From Kribbella solani (GTDB lineage: Bacteria; Actinomycetota; Actinomycetes; Propionibacteriales; Kribbellaceae): a stretch of DNA of 64,000 nt. Within the stretch, counting starts at the first letter, position 1, and every line of letters begins with the position of its first letter. The stretch spans positions 7,130,001 to 7,194,000 of the forward strand of contig NZ_JACHNF010000001.1 of assembly GCF_014205295.1 (NCBI RefSeq), given 5' to 3'. Below are positions 52,081 to 59,964 of the stretch, piece by piece. Position numbers and translations under genes: made by a program. The notes under the pieces were generated by a model, which had not been told where the DNA came from, did no database searches, and saw nothing but the letters and a program-made list of their open reading frames with translations.

Positions 52081-53454
52081 GTGCGCTACGCAGAATCACT
52101 CCTGGACCTGGTCGGCAACACCCCGCTGGTGCGGCTGACGAAGACGGCCGACGGTGCGCGGCCGCTGGTACTCGCCAAGGTCGAGTACTTCAACCCCGGC
52201 GGCTCGGTGAAGGACCGGATCGCGGTCCGGATGATCGAGGCCGCGGAGGCGTCCGGTGAGCTCAAGCCCGGCGGCACGATCGTCGAGCCGACGTCGGGCA
52301 ACACCGGCGTCGGGCTGGCGATGGTCGCGCAGCAGAAGGGCTACAAGTGCGTCTTCGTCTGCCCGGACAAGGTCAGCGAGGACAAGCGCAACGTCCTCAA
52401 GGCGTACGGCGCCGAGGTCGTGGTCTGCCCGACCGCGGTCGCGCCGGAACACCCGGACTCGTACTACAACGTGTCCGATCGGCTGGTCCGCGAGATCCCC
52501 GGCGCCTGGAAGCCCAACCAGTACGCCAACCAGAACAACCCGCGTTCGCACTACGAGACCACCGGCCCGGAGCTGTGGGAGCAGACCGAGGGCAAGATCA
52601 CGCACTTCGTCGCGGGCGTCGGTACCGGCGGCACGATCAGCGGCACCGGCAAGTACCTGAAGGAGGTGTCCGGTGGCCGCGTACAGATCATCGGCGCGGA
52701 CCCGGAGGGTTCGGTGTACTCGGGCGGTACCGGCCGTCCGTACCTGGTCGAGGGCGTCGGTGAGGACTTCTGGCCGGAGACGTACGACCGGGACATCTGC
52801 GACCGGGTGATCGAGGTGTCCGACGCGGACTCGTTCGCGCTGACCCGGCGGCTCGCCCGCGAAGAGGCGATGCTGGTCGGCGGCTCCGCCGGGATGGCGG
52901 CCGCGGCGGCGATCCGGCTGGCGCACGAGCTGGACGACCCGGACGCGGTCATCGTCGTACTGCTGCCGGACGGCGGCCGTGGTTACCTGACCAAGGTGTT
53001 CAACGACGACTGGCTCGCGCAGTACGGCTTCCTCGCGCACACCCGGCAGGGCGCGACGCTCGGCGACATCCTGGCCCGCAAGGACGGCAGCCTGCCCGGC
53101 ATGGTGCACACCCACCCGCACGAGACGATCGCCGAAGCGGTCGCGATCCTGCGTGAGTACGGCGTATCGCAGATGCCCGTCGTCCGGGCCGAGCCGCCGG
53201 TGATGGCGGCCGAGGTAGCCGGCGCGGTGTCGGAGCGGACGCTGATGGACGCGCTGTACTCCGGCAAGGCGCGGCTGGCCGACATGGTCGAGCAGCACAT
53301 GGACCCGGCACTGCCGTCCCTGGGCGCCGGCGAACCGGTGACCAGGGCGGTCGAACTGCTCGAAGGACGCGACGCCCTGATGGTGCTCGACGACGGCAAG
53401 CCGGTGGGCGTACTGACCCGGCAGGACCTGCTGGTCCATCTGTCCGCCGACTGA
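52081..53454 (+). CDS. cystathionine beta-synthase
   Basis: PLP enzyme joining serine and homocysteine to cystathionine (reverse transsulfuration). 457 aa. Seen: DLVGNTPLVRLTK, FNPGGSVKDRIAVRM with the PLP Lys, EPTSGNTGVGLAMVAQQKGY, GVGTGGTISGTGKYLKE for PLP phosphate, VGGSAGMAAAAAIRLAHEL near the pyridine-binding residue, and a C-terminal pair of CBS domains (~330-455) for regulation. The GTG at 52081 (VRYAESLLDLVGNTP) is preferred to the upstream ATG at 52033. TACAGT 12 nt before it suggests a leaderless mRNA. Confidence 0.95.
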   Translation: MRYAESLLDLVGNTPLVRLTKTADGARPLVLAKVEYFNPGGSVKDRIAVRMIEAAEASGELKPGGTIVEPTSGNTGVGLAMVAQQKGYKCVFVCPDKVSEDKRNVLKAYGAEVVVCPTAVAPEHPDSYYNVSDRLVREIPGAWKPNQYANQNNPRSHYETTGPELWEQTEGKITHFVAGVGTGGTISGTGKYLKEVSGGRVQIIGADPEGSVYSGGTGRPYLVEGVGEDFWPETYDRDICDRVIEVSDADSFALTRRLAREEAMLVGGSAGMAAAAAIRLAHELDDPDAVIVVLLPDGGRGYLTKVFNDDWLAQYGFLAHTRQGATLGDILARKDGSLPGMVHTHPHETIAEAVAILREYGVSQMPVVRAEPPVMAAEVAGAVSERTLMDALYSGKARLADMVEQHMDPALPSLGAGEPVTRAVELLEGRDALMVLDDGKPVGVLTRQDLLVHLSAD

Positions 53455-53498
53455 CTCCCCGTTCCCGCCCGACGACGTCGCGCGGTTCCCGGGAAGAC

Positions 53499-53594
53499 TT
53501 AGCGGTCCACGACCGACGGGATGATGGCGATCAGCGCGGTGATCACAATGCCGACCACAACCACTGCCGCTCCGAGAATCTGAAGAATTTCCAT
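53499..53594 (-). CDS. 31-residue single-pass membrane peptide
   Basis: ATG at 53594, stop TAA at 53499. The peptide starts MEILQILGAA, continues with VVVVGIVITALIAIIPSVV and ends DR: one membrane segment with short polar ends. GGAGGA lies 11 nt before the ATG, with GAGG closer. Too short for usual gene callers. It lies alone between cbs and the island, on the opposite strand. Confidence 0.55.
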   Translation of the reverse strand: MEILQILGAAVVVVGIVITALIAIIPSVVDR

Positions 53595-53733
53595 ACCTCA
53601 AGAATCCTCCACCACCCCTCTCCAGACATCGGCCTCCGGATCGGTCTTCCCCTCATCCCAAGGTCGTACGCCGACACACCCACCCTCCTACTAGAGGAGT
53701 CCGGGTTATCACCTAATGGACCCACCAAGGACC

Positions 53734-53940
53734 CCGCTCCACGGCGACTGCCTGTCGCCGCCTCCGGCGGGGTGCTGCCGCCGCGAGGTGGAGCGTCTAC
53801 GCCGTGGGAACTGTGGTCGCGGGAACAGGAAAGGACACCGCTTCGCGGCGACTGCCTGTTGCCGCCTTCGGCGGGGGTGCTGCCGCCGTGAAGTGGAGCG
53901 TCTACGCCATAGGAACTGTGGTGGCGGGGACAGCTCCGCC
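53734..53940. repeat. left flank of the island: two tandem ~104-bp repeats
   Basis: Unit 1 53734-53837, unit 2 53838-53940. Each opens CCGCT(C/T)C(A/G)CGGCGACTGCCT and continues through a TGCCGCC-TTCGGCGG hairpin and GTGGAGCGTCTACGCC. The core recurs in reverse orientation at 58344 and 58443, on the other side of the island. Confidence 0.8.
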
Positions 53941-53962
53941 TGCACCTACCCGTCCAACGATG

Positions 53963-54040
53963 TAGCCCGTGACCGCAAGCGGAACACCATCACCGCATGG
54001 GGCAGGGGATGGGAATTCCGTGAGTTGCGGTCACAGGCTA
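53963..54040. repeat. 78-bp palindromic element E1
   Basis: Ends TAGCCCGTGACCGCAA (53963-53978) and complement with one mismatch (54025-54040). Interior similar to E2 at 55643 in the same orientation. It lies 67 nt beyond the end of the immunity gene. Confidence 0.8.
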
Positions 54041-54106
54041 CTCGTTCAAGCAGTACCTGTTCAGTTGGTGCGCTCCCTCAATTACGGCAGGAGCAAATGC
54101 CGGTCA

Positions 54107-54535
54107 CTAGTAGACAGATTTCCAGTTCACGTCAGTTGCCCGCTTGCCAGTGGTTAGCATTTCCATGATCGCTTTGCGGATCAGCTCAACCGTGACGACT
54201 GAATCGGGCGGAAAACTCTCGTCGTGACCTTCCGAGAAGTAAGGCACATCGGCGTCGCCGTCCCTTTTGCCTTGCGCATAGAAGCTTCCATCAACGTCGG
54301 TGAATCCGAGCGCTGCCGCGGATAGTTTTGGATTGATGCCGACTCGGATCTCGTGATCAGGGAGCCCGCGCTCATTCTTCGGCCGCTCGTTGATGTACAG
54401 CGCTGCTAGATTGTTGTCGGCGTCTTTCTTTGCCTCGGCCAGAAGGTGTGCGATGAAATTCGAAACACCCGCCTCGGTTTCGACGGGCATCTCATATCCG
54501 TCAGAACCGAAATATGCACTGATCGTGAAAGTCAT
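54107..54535 (-). CDS. Imm1-family immunity protein
   Basis: 142-residue protein expected to neutralise the deaminase toxin encoded just upstream. Seen: AALYINERPKNERGLPDHEI, RVGINPKLSAAALGF, DADVPYFSEGHDESFPPDS, VTVELIRKAIMEMLTTGKRA and the C-terminal VNWKSV, which follow the Imm1 pattern (ALYI..RP, PDHEL.VGV, FPP.SEV, GxRPT.V.W). Its ATG overlaps the stop of the restored toxin frame (ATGA), so they are translationally coupled. GC content is lower than in the core genes. Imm1 proteins are typical partners of DddA/SCP1.201-like deaminases. Confidence 0.87.
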   Translation of the reverse strand: MTFTISAYFGSDGYEMPVETEAGVSNFIAHLLAEAKKDADNNLAALYINERPKNERGLPDHEIRVGINPKLSAAALGFTDVDGSFYAQGKRDGDADVPYFSEGHDESFPPDSVVTVELIRKAIMEMLTTGKRATDVNWKSVY

Positions 54536-55288
54536 TCTGACCCACCGTCGCTTTCGCCTTCAAAGGTCTTCCTGTACCCACCAGGACCATAGATTACTAG
54601 CTTGGCTCCAGGTGGCAGGAATTGGGGGCAGCAGCGTGACGCAGTTGAATAGCTTGGCGCTGCAAGGAATATTGTTGAGGTAGAGCCTGGCGTACTTGAT
54701 TCCTCGGTCGCGCATGTGCATTGCAAACTTGATTTCTGTGTGGGTGATTCGGTCGTAGACTGGCCATCTTTTCTCTTTGCAGAGGTCGAGTGCCTTCTTT
54801 TGCAGTTCCCCGCGTCCACTGATGAATTCCGCTGCGGTCCCGTTCTCGTCGATGTATAGCCCGGTGGTTGGTCCGTGCTGTCCGCGCTGAGGCAGCCGAC
54901 GCATTACAGCTGCAACGATGTCCTCGCTCGGTTCTGAAGGATCGACATCGCTTCGATGCTGGCGGCTCGGGTCCGGCCTATTTCCGCCGCCGCTCCCGCC
55001 GCCACCGGGTGCGGCGGGCCGCTCGCCGCTGACCATTTGCTGTACCCAACCGAGCGCGATATCGGGAACTCGTCCGGCTTCATCCGCCGCCTTTTCACAG
55101 GCCCGTGCCGCCGCTTCGAGCTGGAGTGCGGCCGTGCGGGCCGCCGCATGACTTGAACCGAACCCGGCCAGATAGCCGGCGTGATCCCGGCACCGAGCTG
55201 CCATGCGTAGCAGATACCCACTCATCGCAGGAATCTGCTGAATGCTCGCTAGCAGCTCGGCGGCGACGCGCTGCAATTCGGATGGCAT
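54532..55288 (-). CDS. DddA/SCP1.201-like cytidine deaminase toxin, frameshifted near the end
   Basis: Polymorphic toxin. Residues 1-90 are helical and resemble ESX/LXG-type secretion domains (LLRMAARCRDHAGYLAGF, ALQLEAAARACEKAADEAGR). A Gly/Pro/Ser linker follows, then the deaminase domain with HTE (183-185) in ITHTEIKFAMHMRDRGIKYA, LYLNNIPC (Cys 209) and a second Cys (216), the Zn-site pattern of the family. As written the frame runs to 54560 (242 aa) with an unrelated tail. Removing one C from the CCCCC at 54624-54628 restores FLPPGAKLVIYGPGGYRKTF, the family's normal ending, and a stop at 54532 (251 aa). So the toxin is inactive, or the base count is wrong. Target DNA or RNA is inferred from the family. 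Confidence 0.8.
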
Positions 55289-55300
55289 CAGGTGCGGCCA

Positions 55301-55561
55301 TCAGAGTTGATCGGCATAACTTTTACAACTCTGCGCTGCGATCTGCAGGGCTTCCGCCGCGTCATTTACAGCCTTCCCAGCCGTGTCGAGTAACTGGATG
55401 ATCTGGGCATCAGCATTCGTGGCCGAGCCCCGAATCAGTTGTTCCACTTGCGCACCACTCTGGGAGAACCTGATTCTAAAACCTGCAAGGCTCCCGGCTC
55501 CCTGAGTTGCGTCGGTAGACATTTGATATAGCTGCTCTTTTAGTTGCTGAATCTGCGACAT
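55301..55561 (-). CDS. ESX/WXG100-like small secretion partner
   Basis: 86-residue helical protein: MSQIQQLKEQLYQMSTDATQ, GAGSLAGFRIRFSQSGAQVE, IIQLLDTAGKAVNDAAEALQ, ending YADQL. Size and all-helix character match the small ESX partners that precede LXG-type toxins secreted by type VII systems; no clear WxG. ATG at 55561 with GAGAGGA 6 nt upstream; the frame reaches 55594. It ends 12 nt before the toxin start. Probably pairs with the toxin N-terminus for export. Confidence 0.75.
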   Translation of the reverse strand: MSQIQQLKEQLYQMSTDATQGAGSLAGFRIRFSQSGAQVEQLIRGSATNADAQIIQLLDTAGKAVNDAAEALQIAAQSCKSYADQL

Positions 55562-55642
55562 GAACATTCCTCTCAACCAACGGGCGGATTCCATCTGACA
55601 CAGAAGAGCGCGACCCCTTTACGTGCCATTCGGGTATCGGGG

Positions 55643-55719
55643 TGGCCCGCGACCGCAACGGAAACACCTTCACCACAGGGGAGCGGATAGGAGTTCCCGA
55701 GAGTTGCGGTCACGGGCCA
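55643..55719. repeat. 77-bp palindromic element E2
   Basis: Ends TGGCCCGCGACCGCAA (55643-55658) and complement with one mismatch (55704-55719). Interior GGAAACACCTTCACC... aligns with E1. Lies 82 nt upstream of the ESX-like gene, so E1 and E2 bracket the three-gene cassette. Confidence 0.8.
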
Positions 55720-55965
55720 CTGTTCACAATGCGTAGCTATTCAATTGTTGTGGCCCGACATTTCCCTGATGCTCGGGCGCCAGGGAGAATGCCAGGGATT
55801 CACAATCCCCAGCTCGCCCGGGGGACTGTGGCTATTGGAAACGACGGGGCGGGTGTGTGCGCTTTCCCGCGTGCGGAGGGGGGACCGGGCGGCTACACCG
55901 CACCGCGCCCCGTCGAACGCCAGGGTGGCCGGGCAGGAGAATGCTCGCCAACCACGCTGACGGGA
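55720..55965. other. gene-free spacer in the island
   Basis: About 245 nt without a supported gene between E2 and the resolvase-like gene. Confidence 0.5.
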
Positions 55966-56349
55966 CTATTCGACGTGTCCGGGAAACAACACCATCACTC
56001 CGAGGTTCTTGATCTCTTCCAAGATCACCGGTGGGTCGTCATGAAGATTCGAGAAGTGGTGCACTCCCGGTGTTATCAAGACTCTCTCTTTTCGGCCACG
56101 GAGCTGTCCGAGCATCGCTCTGTAGGCAATTCCATATGGCTGTATTTCCAGTTGCTCGACGAAAATTTCAGTGACTTCCAAGGATCGGAATTGAGCGAAC
56201 TCCCGCATCCGCTCAATAGCCCGGTCCATTTCATCGTGCGTCACATGGCCCTGTTCCTGCAGGTACATCACAGCGAATGCCTTCGGGCATCCTCTGTCTG
56301 GTGAGTGGTCCGGCTGAGGTATGTGCTCGGCGCGTCCACCCCATTCCAT
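55966..56349 (-). CDS. resolvase-like protein without catalytic serine
   Basis: 127 residues. The middle part follows the fold pattern of the serine-recombinase N-terminal domain: FAVMYLQEQGHVTHDEMDRA, FAQFRSLEVTEIFVEQLE, IAYRAMLGQLRGRKERVLIT, PGVHHFSNL, EEIKNLGVMVLFP. The catalytic Ser and the active-site Arg motif (DRLxR) are absent, so strand exchange is not expected. Proteins of this type are common in actinobacterial accessory regions next to XRE regulators. AAGGG precedes the ATG. It may be a regulator or a recombinase partner; the function is not known. Confidence 0.65.
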   Translation of the reverse strand: MEWGGRAEHIPQPDHSPDRGCPKAFAVMYLQEQGHVTHDEMDRAIERMREFAQFRSLEVTEIFVEQLEIQPYGIAYRAMLGQLRGRKERVLITPGVHHFSNLHDDPPVILEEIKNLGVMVLFPGHVE

Positions 56350-56361
56350 TTCTGACCCTTC

Positions 56362-56586
56362 TTAATCGAGCCATACCACTTCGGTCGACCCGCTGTGTCC
56401 ATGAACTTGCATTACGTCGTTAATGTTTGCCCATATGGAAGTAGCCTGCGGATTTCCGGGCCAGTGCAGGGCAACCGCACCGGATGACCAAACAGCCCCT
56501 TCGGCAACGACGCCAATCCCCGATATGCCGCTAATGTCGTTGTGTCGGAACAAGTGAAACCGCTTTGGTCGTTCTGTAATATTCAT
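56362..56586 (-). CDS. small conserved actinobacterial protein
   Basis: 74 residues: RPKRFHLFRHNDISGISGIG, VVAEGAVWSSGAVALHWPGN and VHGHSGSTEVVWLD. This matches a widespread actinobacterial small-protein pattern (F-L-R-DVSG-SGTG-VA-GV-F-DG-V-W) whose function I do not know. It is 12 nt upstream of the resolvase-like gene in the same direction, so they form an operon. ATG at 56586. Confidence 0.7.
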   Translation of the reverse strand: MNITERPKRFHLFRHNDISGISGIGVVAEGAVWSSGAVALHWPGNPQATSIWANINDVMQVHGHSGSTEVVWLD

Positions 56587-56801
56587 TCTGATTCCATCCC
56601 CCGTCGTGGTTGGCCGTGGTCGTTTCCGGCAGTGGATTCATCGCCCATTCAAAGACGACTAGCGTTTCTCCCCCTGTCATGAGGTGCGGGGGTTAACCTT
56701 GATACGAAGCCTGCAGGGGCGGTGACCCTCTGTGAAGGGCGACGCTGTCTCCAGTCGGCGGAGAGATACATTGGAGACACTGCGTGACTGACTGATCAAC
56801 G

Positions 56802-58040
56802 ATGAGTGAGGCGAGCCGGAGCATGTCGGAAGCACGGGAATCCGCGCTTGGCACTGCACTTGCAGTCAGGCGCGCCCGGCGCGGGAAGTCTCTCGCGGAC
56901 CTCGCTGCGGCAACGTTCGTTTCGCGGGGCTGGATCAACAATGTGGAGGCGGGAAGGCGCTGGCCGCATTGCGATTGGGTAGAGCTTGCCGACCGGGAGC
57001 TGGGCGCGTCCGGCGAGCTAGTCGCGGTATGGCGACGTGAGAATCTGGAACGCGAACGAGAATCGGTCAGGCGTGAGGCTTTGCGAAAGAGTGAGCGCGA
57101 ATCGCAACTGCTCCTGGCAGCCGAACCGGACGCGGTGGATCTGGACGAGATTAACCAGCTGATCTCTGAACTGGCGGTCACGTATCTTTCGAGTCCACCC
57201 GGCCCGATGCTCAATCAGGCAATGTCACTACGTGGCGAATTGATTCGTCGACTTTCGATTCGCAATATGAAATCTAGTCGGTTCTCTGATCTTCATGTAG
57301 GTCTCAGTCGCGTATCTGGAATACTTGCCTACGCCGCGTTGGATCTCGGTGACGCTCAGGGCGCAGCAACTCATGGTGCCGTTTCCTATAAGATGGCCGC
57401 TCAAGCTGGAGACAGCGAGCTAATGGCATGGAGTCGTGGAACACAGTCGCTGATTGCTCGATTCGACAAGGATTACGTACTCGGCCAAGAATTGATTAAT
57501 GACGGAATGAAGTACGCCGGGCAAGGAACTTCGGAGATTCGATTGATCTGCGGAGCTGCTCAATGTGCTGCCAATCTTGGTGACAGCACGTCAGCAAGGG
57601 CCTTGCTTGTAGAGTCCAATCGTGAACGCGAGCGTAGTACGCAGGACGCAGTAGAGGGATTATTTGGCTTCTCTCGCGCTAAGCAGGCCTACTACTCAGC
57701 ATCTTCCCTCATGTGGCTGTCTGACAATGAATCTCTTCAAGACGCCGAAACGAATGCCATGCTCGCAATCGAAACCTGGGTCAATGAACCCCCCGAGCAG
57801 CGATCTCTAGATGATGAGGCGCTTGCGCAGGTGTATCTCGCTACTGCGCGCCTAAAGATGGGAGAATTAGAAGGCGCGATGCATGCCGCGCGGACAGTGC
57901 TGGAGCTTCCGGAAGACCGACAGATCTCATGGATAGTGAATCGCCTGGCCGATCTTAGCGAGCTGCTTGGTAACGACAGGTTCAAGAATTCGAAGGTTGC
58001 CAGCAGCGCTAGAGACGAGCTGTTGTCCTACCGCACGTAG
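56802..58040 (+). CDS. XRE-family regulator with TPR-like C-terminus
   Basis: 412 aa. N-terminal helix-turn-helix (about 20-70): VRRARRGKSLADLAAATFVS, RGWINNVEAGRRWP. Then a charged linker (RRENLERERESVRREALRKS) and a long all-helical domain with TPR-like repeats (LGDAQGAATHGAVSYKMAAQ, AQCAANLGDSTSARALLVES, VYLATARLKMGELEGAMHAA). Such proteins control development, secondary metabolism or mobile elements in actinobacteria, often with a small-molecule or peptide ligand. ATG at 56802 or 56823 (GGAG before). Visibly lower GC and more AT-ending codons than the core genes. Divergent from the two small genes. Confidence 0.88.
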   Translation: MSEASRSMSEARESALGTALAVRRARRGKSLADLAAATFVSRGWINNVEAGRRWPHCDWVELADRELGASGELVAVWRRENLERERESVRREALRKSERESQLLLAAEPDAVDLDEINQLISELAVTYLSSPPGPMLNQAMSLRGELIRRLSIRNMKSSRFSDLHVGLSRVSGILAYAALDLGDAQGAATHGAVSYKMAAQAGDSELMAWSRGTQSLIARFDKDYVLGQELINDGMKYAGQGTSEIRLICGAAQCAANLGDSTSARALLVESNRERERSTQDAVEGLFGFSRAKQAYYSASSLMWLSDNESLQDAETNAMLAIETWVNEPPEQRSLDDEALAQVYLATARLKMGELEGAMHAARTVLELPEDRQISWIVNRLADLSELLGNDRFKNSKVASSARDELLSYRT

Positions 58041-58501
58041 TCCAACCGTCTCGGCCGCCGGTGGGACGACCCTCACCACGCCGACCTGAGTAAGCCCGGC
58101 CTCCAAGCTTCCCGGCCCCTCGACGGACACGACCGCCGACGGGCCGCGAGCGCGCATGAGTGGCGTGGCACTTGACTCCCTCGAATTTTCAGGGGGCAAC
58201 CCTCTGCCGGAGTAGGCAAGCCCGACCAGCCGCAAAGAGCAGTCCACTCGGGTGCTGGTGAGCCTCTGCCGAAATGCGGTCCCGTGCTGGGGCATCCCGC
58301 CTGAACCATTCCCTACGGGGGCACAGCCTCCAACGCCACGGATGCAGCACCCCGCCGAAGGTGGGCAACAGGCAGCCGCCGAGAGGCGTGTCCCTTCTCC
58401 TACGAGCACAGGCCCGACGGGCACAGGCTCCACCCGGCGGCGGTAGCAACCCCGCCAGAGGCGGCAATAGCTAGCCGCCGCGGAGCGGTGTCGTTGTGGG
58501 G
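58041..58501. repeat. right flank of the island: inverted, decayed repeat units
   Basis: No gene in 460 nt. Two clear units, starting GCAGCACCCCGCC (58344) and GTAGCAACCCCGCC (58443), are reverse complements of the repeat core at 53734-53940 (...GGCAACAGGCAGCCGCCGAG...). A more decayed unit can be traced near 58190-58240 (GGCAACCCTCTGCCGGAG). Confidence 0.7.
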
Positions 58502-59953
58502 TTAGTGGACTACGGCGAAGTCGGTGGGGTCTAGTTTTCGGGTTTGGTGCCAGTACTTCATGGTCCAGTCGGGCCAGATGGTGGAGTTTCGGCCGGAGGG
58601 GTCCAGGTACCAGCTGGTGCAGCCGGATTGCCAGACGGTGTTGTTGAGGTCGCCTTGGATCGTGTCGACGAAGCGTTCCTGGACCTCCTCGCGGACCTCG
58701 ACGTACGACGCGCCTCGTCGGCGGAGCAGGTGCAGTGCCTGCATCACGTACCGGACCTGGGCCTCGATCATGAAGACCATCGACGAGTGGCCGAGGAGGG
58801 TGTTCGGGCCGACCAGGAGGAACAGGTTCGGGTACCCGGCGACGGTGATGCCGAGGTGCGCGCCGACGCCGTTGTGCTTCCAGTGGTCGGCGAGGTCGAC
58901 GCCGTCCTTGCCCAGGACCGGCATCCGGGTCAGGTTCGCGGAGACGGTGAAGCCGGTGCCGAGGATGAGGGTGTCGCAGGCGCGGTCGGTGCCGTCGGCG
59001 GTGACGACGCCGGTCGGCGTGATCCGCGTGATCGGGGTGCTGACGACGCTGACGTTCGGGCGGGCGAGCGCGGGGTAGTAGTCGTTCGAGATCAGGATCC
59101 GTTTGCAGCCGATCTGGTAGTCCGGGGTCAGCTTGGCGCGCAGTTCGGGGTCGGTGACCTGTTTGTGCAGGTGCCGCTTCGCCTGGAGTTCAAGGCCTTT
59201 CATCAGCTTCGGGTTCCCGGCGAAGCCGGCGCCGCGACCTTCGAGACCCCAGTAGACGGCGTCGCGAATCACCCGCTGGCCGGCCGGGAACCGCTGGTAC
59301 AGCTTGCGTTCCCAGCCCGCGATGGCCCGGTCCGGCTTCGGCGTGACCCACGGCGCGGTCCGCTGGTACACGTCCAGCTGGGCGACCTGCGGCGCGATCT
59401 CGGGTACGAACTGGATGGCGGACGCACCGGTCCCGATCACCGCCACGTTTCGCCCGCGCAGGTCCTGGGAGTGATCCCAAAGCGCGGAGTGGAACGCCGT
59501 ACCGGCGAAGGTGTCCAGGCCGGGGAGGTCGGGGACGTTCGGCTGGTGCAGGCTGCCGACGCCGGTGACCAGGGCCTGGGTCTCGATCGTCTCGCCGCCG
59601 TTCACCGTGACGGTCCAGCGGCCGGTGGCCTCGTCGAAAACGGCCTCGGTGACTTCGGCGCCGTACCGGATCTTGTCCGCGATGCCGTACTTGTCCGCGC
59701 AGTGCCGCAGGTAGTCGAGGATCTCGTTCCAGGGCGCGAACATCCGGGTCCAGCGCGGGTTCTGCTCGAACGAGAAGGAGTACAGGTACGAGGGGATGTC
59801 GCAGGCGCAGCCCGGGTACGTGTTGTCCCGCCACGTGCCGCCGAGGTCGTCGGCCTTCTCCAGGATGACGAAGTCCTCGCAGCCGGCCTGCTTGAGCTTG
59901 ATCCCCATGCACAGCCCGGAGAACCCGGACCCGATGATCACCACCTCAGCCAT
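58502..59953 (-). CDS. flavin-binding monooxygenase, Baeyer-Villiger type
   Basis: NADPH/FAD monooxygenase (483 aa). Seen: FAD site VVIIGSGFSGLCMGIKLKQAG, GGTWRDNTYPGCACDIPSYL, the BVMO fingerprint FAGTAFHSALWDH (F-x-G-x3-H-x3-W), NADPH site VAVIGTGASAIQFVPEIA, LVGPNTLLGHSSMVFMIEAQ and a C-terminal WYLDPSGRNSTIWPDWT. Catalyses oxygen insertion next to a ketone or oxidation of N/S; the substrate is unknown. ATG at 59953. 11 nt separate it from the LarA-like gene upstream, so the two are probably one operon. Confidence 0.93.
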   Translation of the reverse strand: MAEVVIIGSGFSGLCMGIKLKQAGCEDFVILEKADDLGGTWRDNTYPGCACDIPSYLYSFSFEQNPRWTRMFAPWNEILDYLRHCADKYGIADKIRYGAEVTEAVFDEATGRWTVTVNGGETIETQALVTGVGSLHQPNVPDLPGLDTFAGTAFHSALWDHSQDLRGRNVAVIGTGASAIQFVPEIAPQVAQLDVYQRTAPWVTPKPDRAIAGWERKLYQRFPAGQRVIRDAVYWGLEGRGAGFAGNPKLMKGLELQAKRHLHKQVTDPELRAKLTPDYQIGCKRILISNDYYPALARPNVSVVSTPITRITPTGVVTADGTDRACDTLILGTGFTVSANLTRMPVLGKDGVDLADHWKHNGVGAHLGITVAGYPNLFLLVGPNTLLGHSSMVFMIEAQVRYVMQALHLLRRRGASYVEVREEVQERFVDTIQGDLNNTVWQSGCTSWYLDPSGRNSTIWPDWTMKYWHQTRKLDPTDFAVVH

Positions 59954-59964
59954 AGCTGCCGAGG

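Noticed and set aside
54107..55594. Classical type II toxin-antitoxin pair
   Set aside because: The deaminase motifs, ESX-like partner and Imm1 family indicate a secreted polymorphic toxin with immunity protein.
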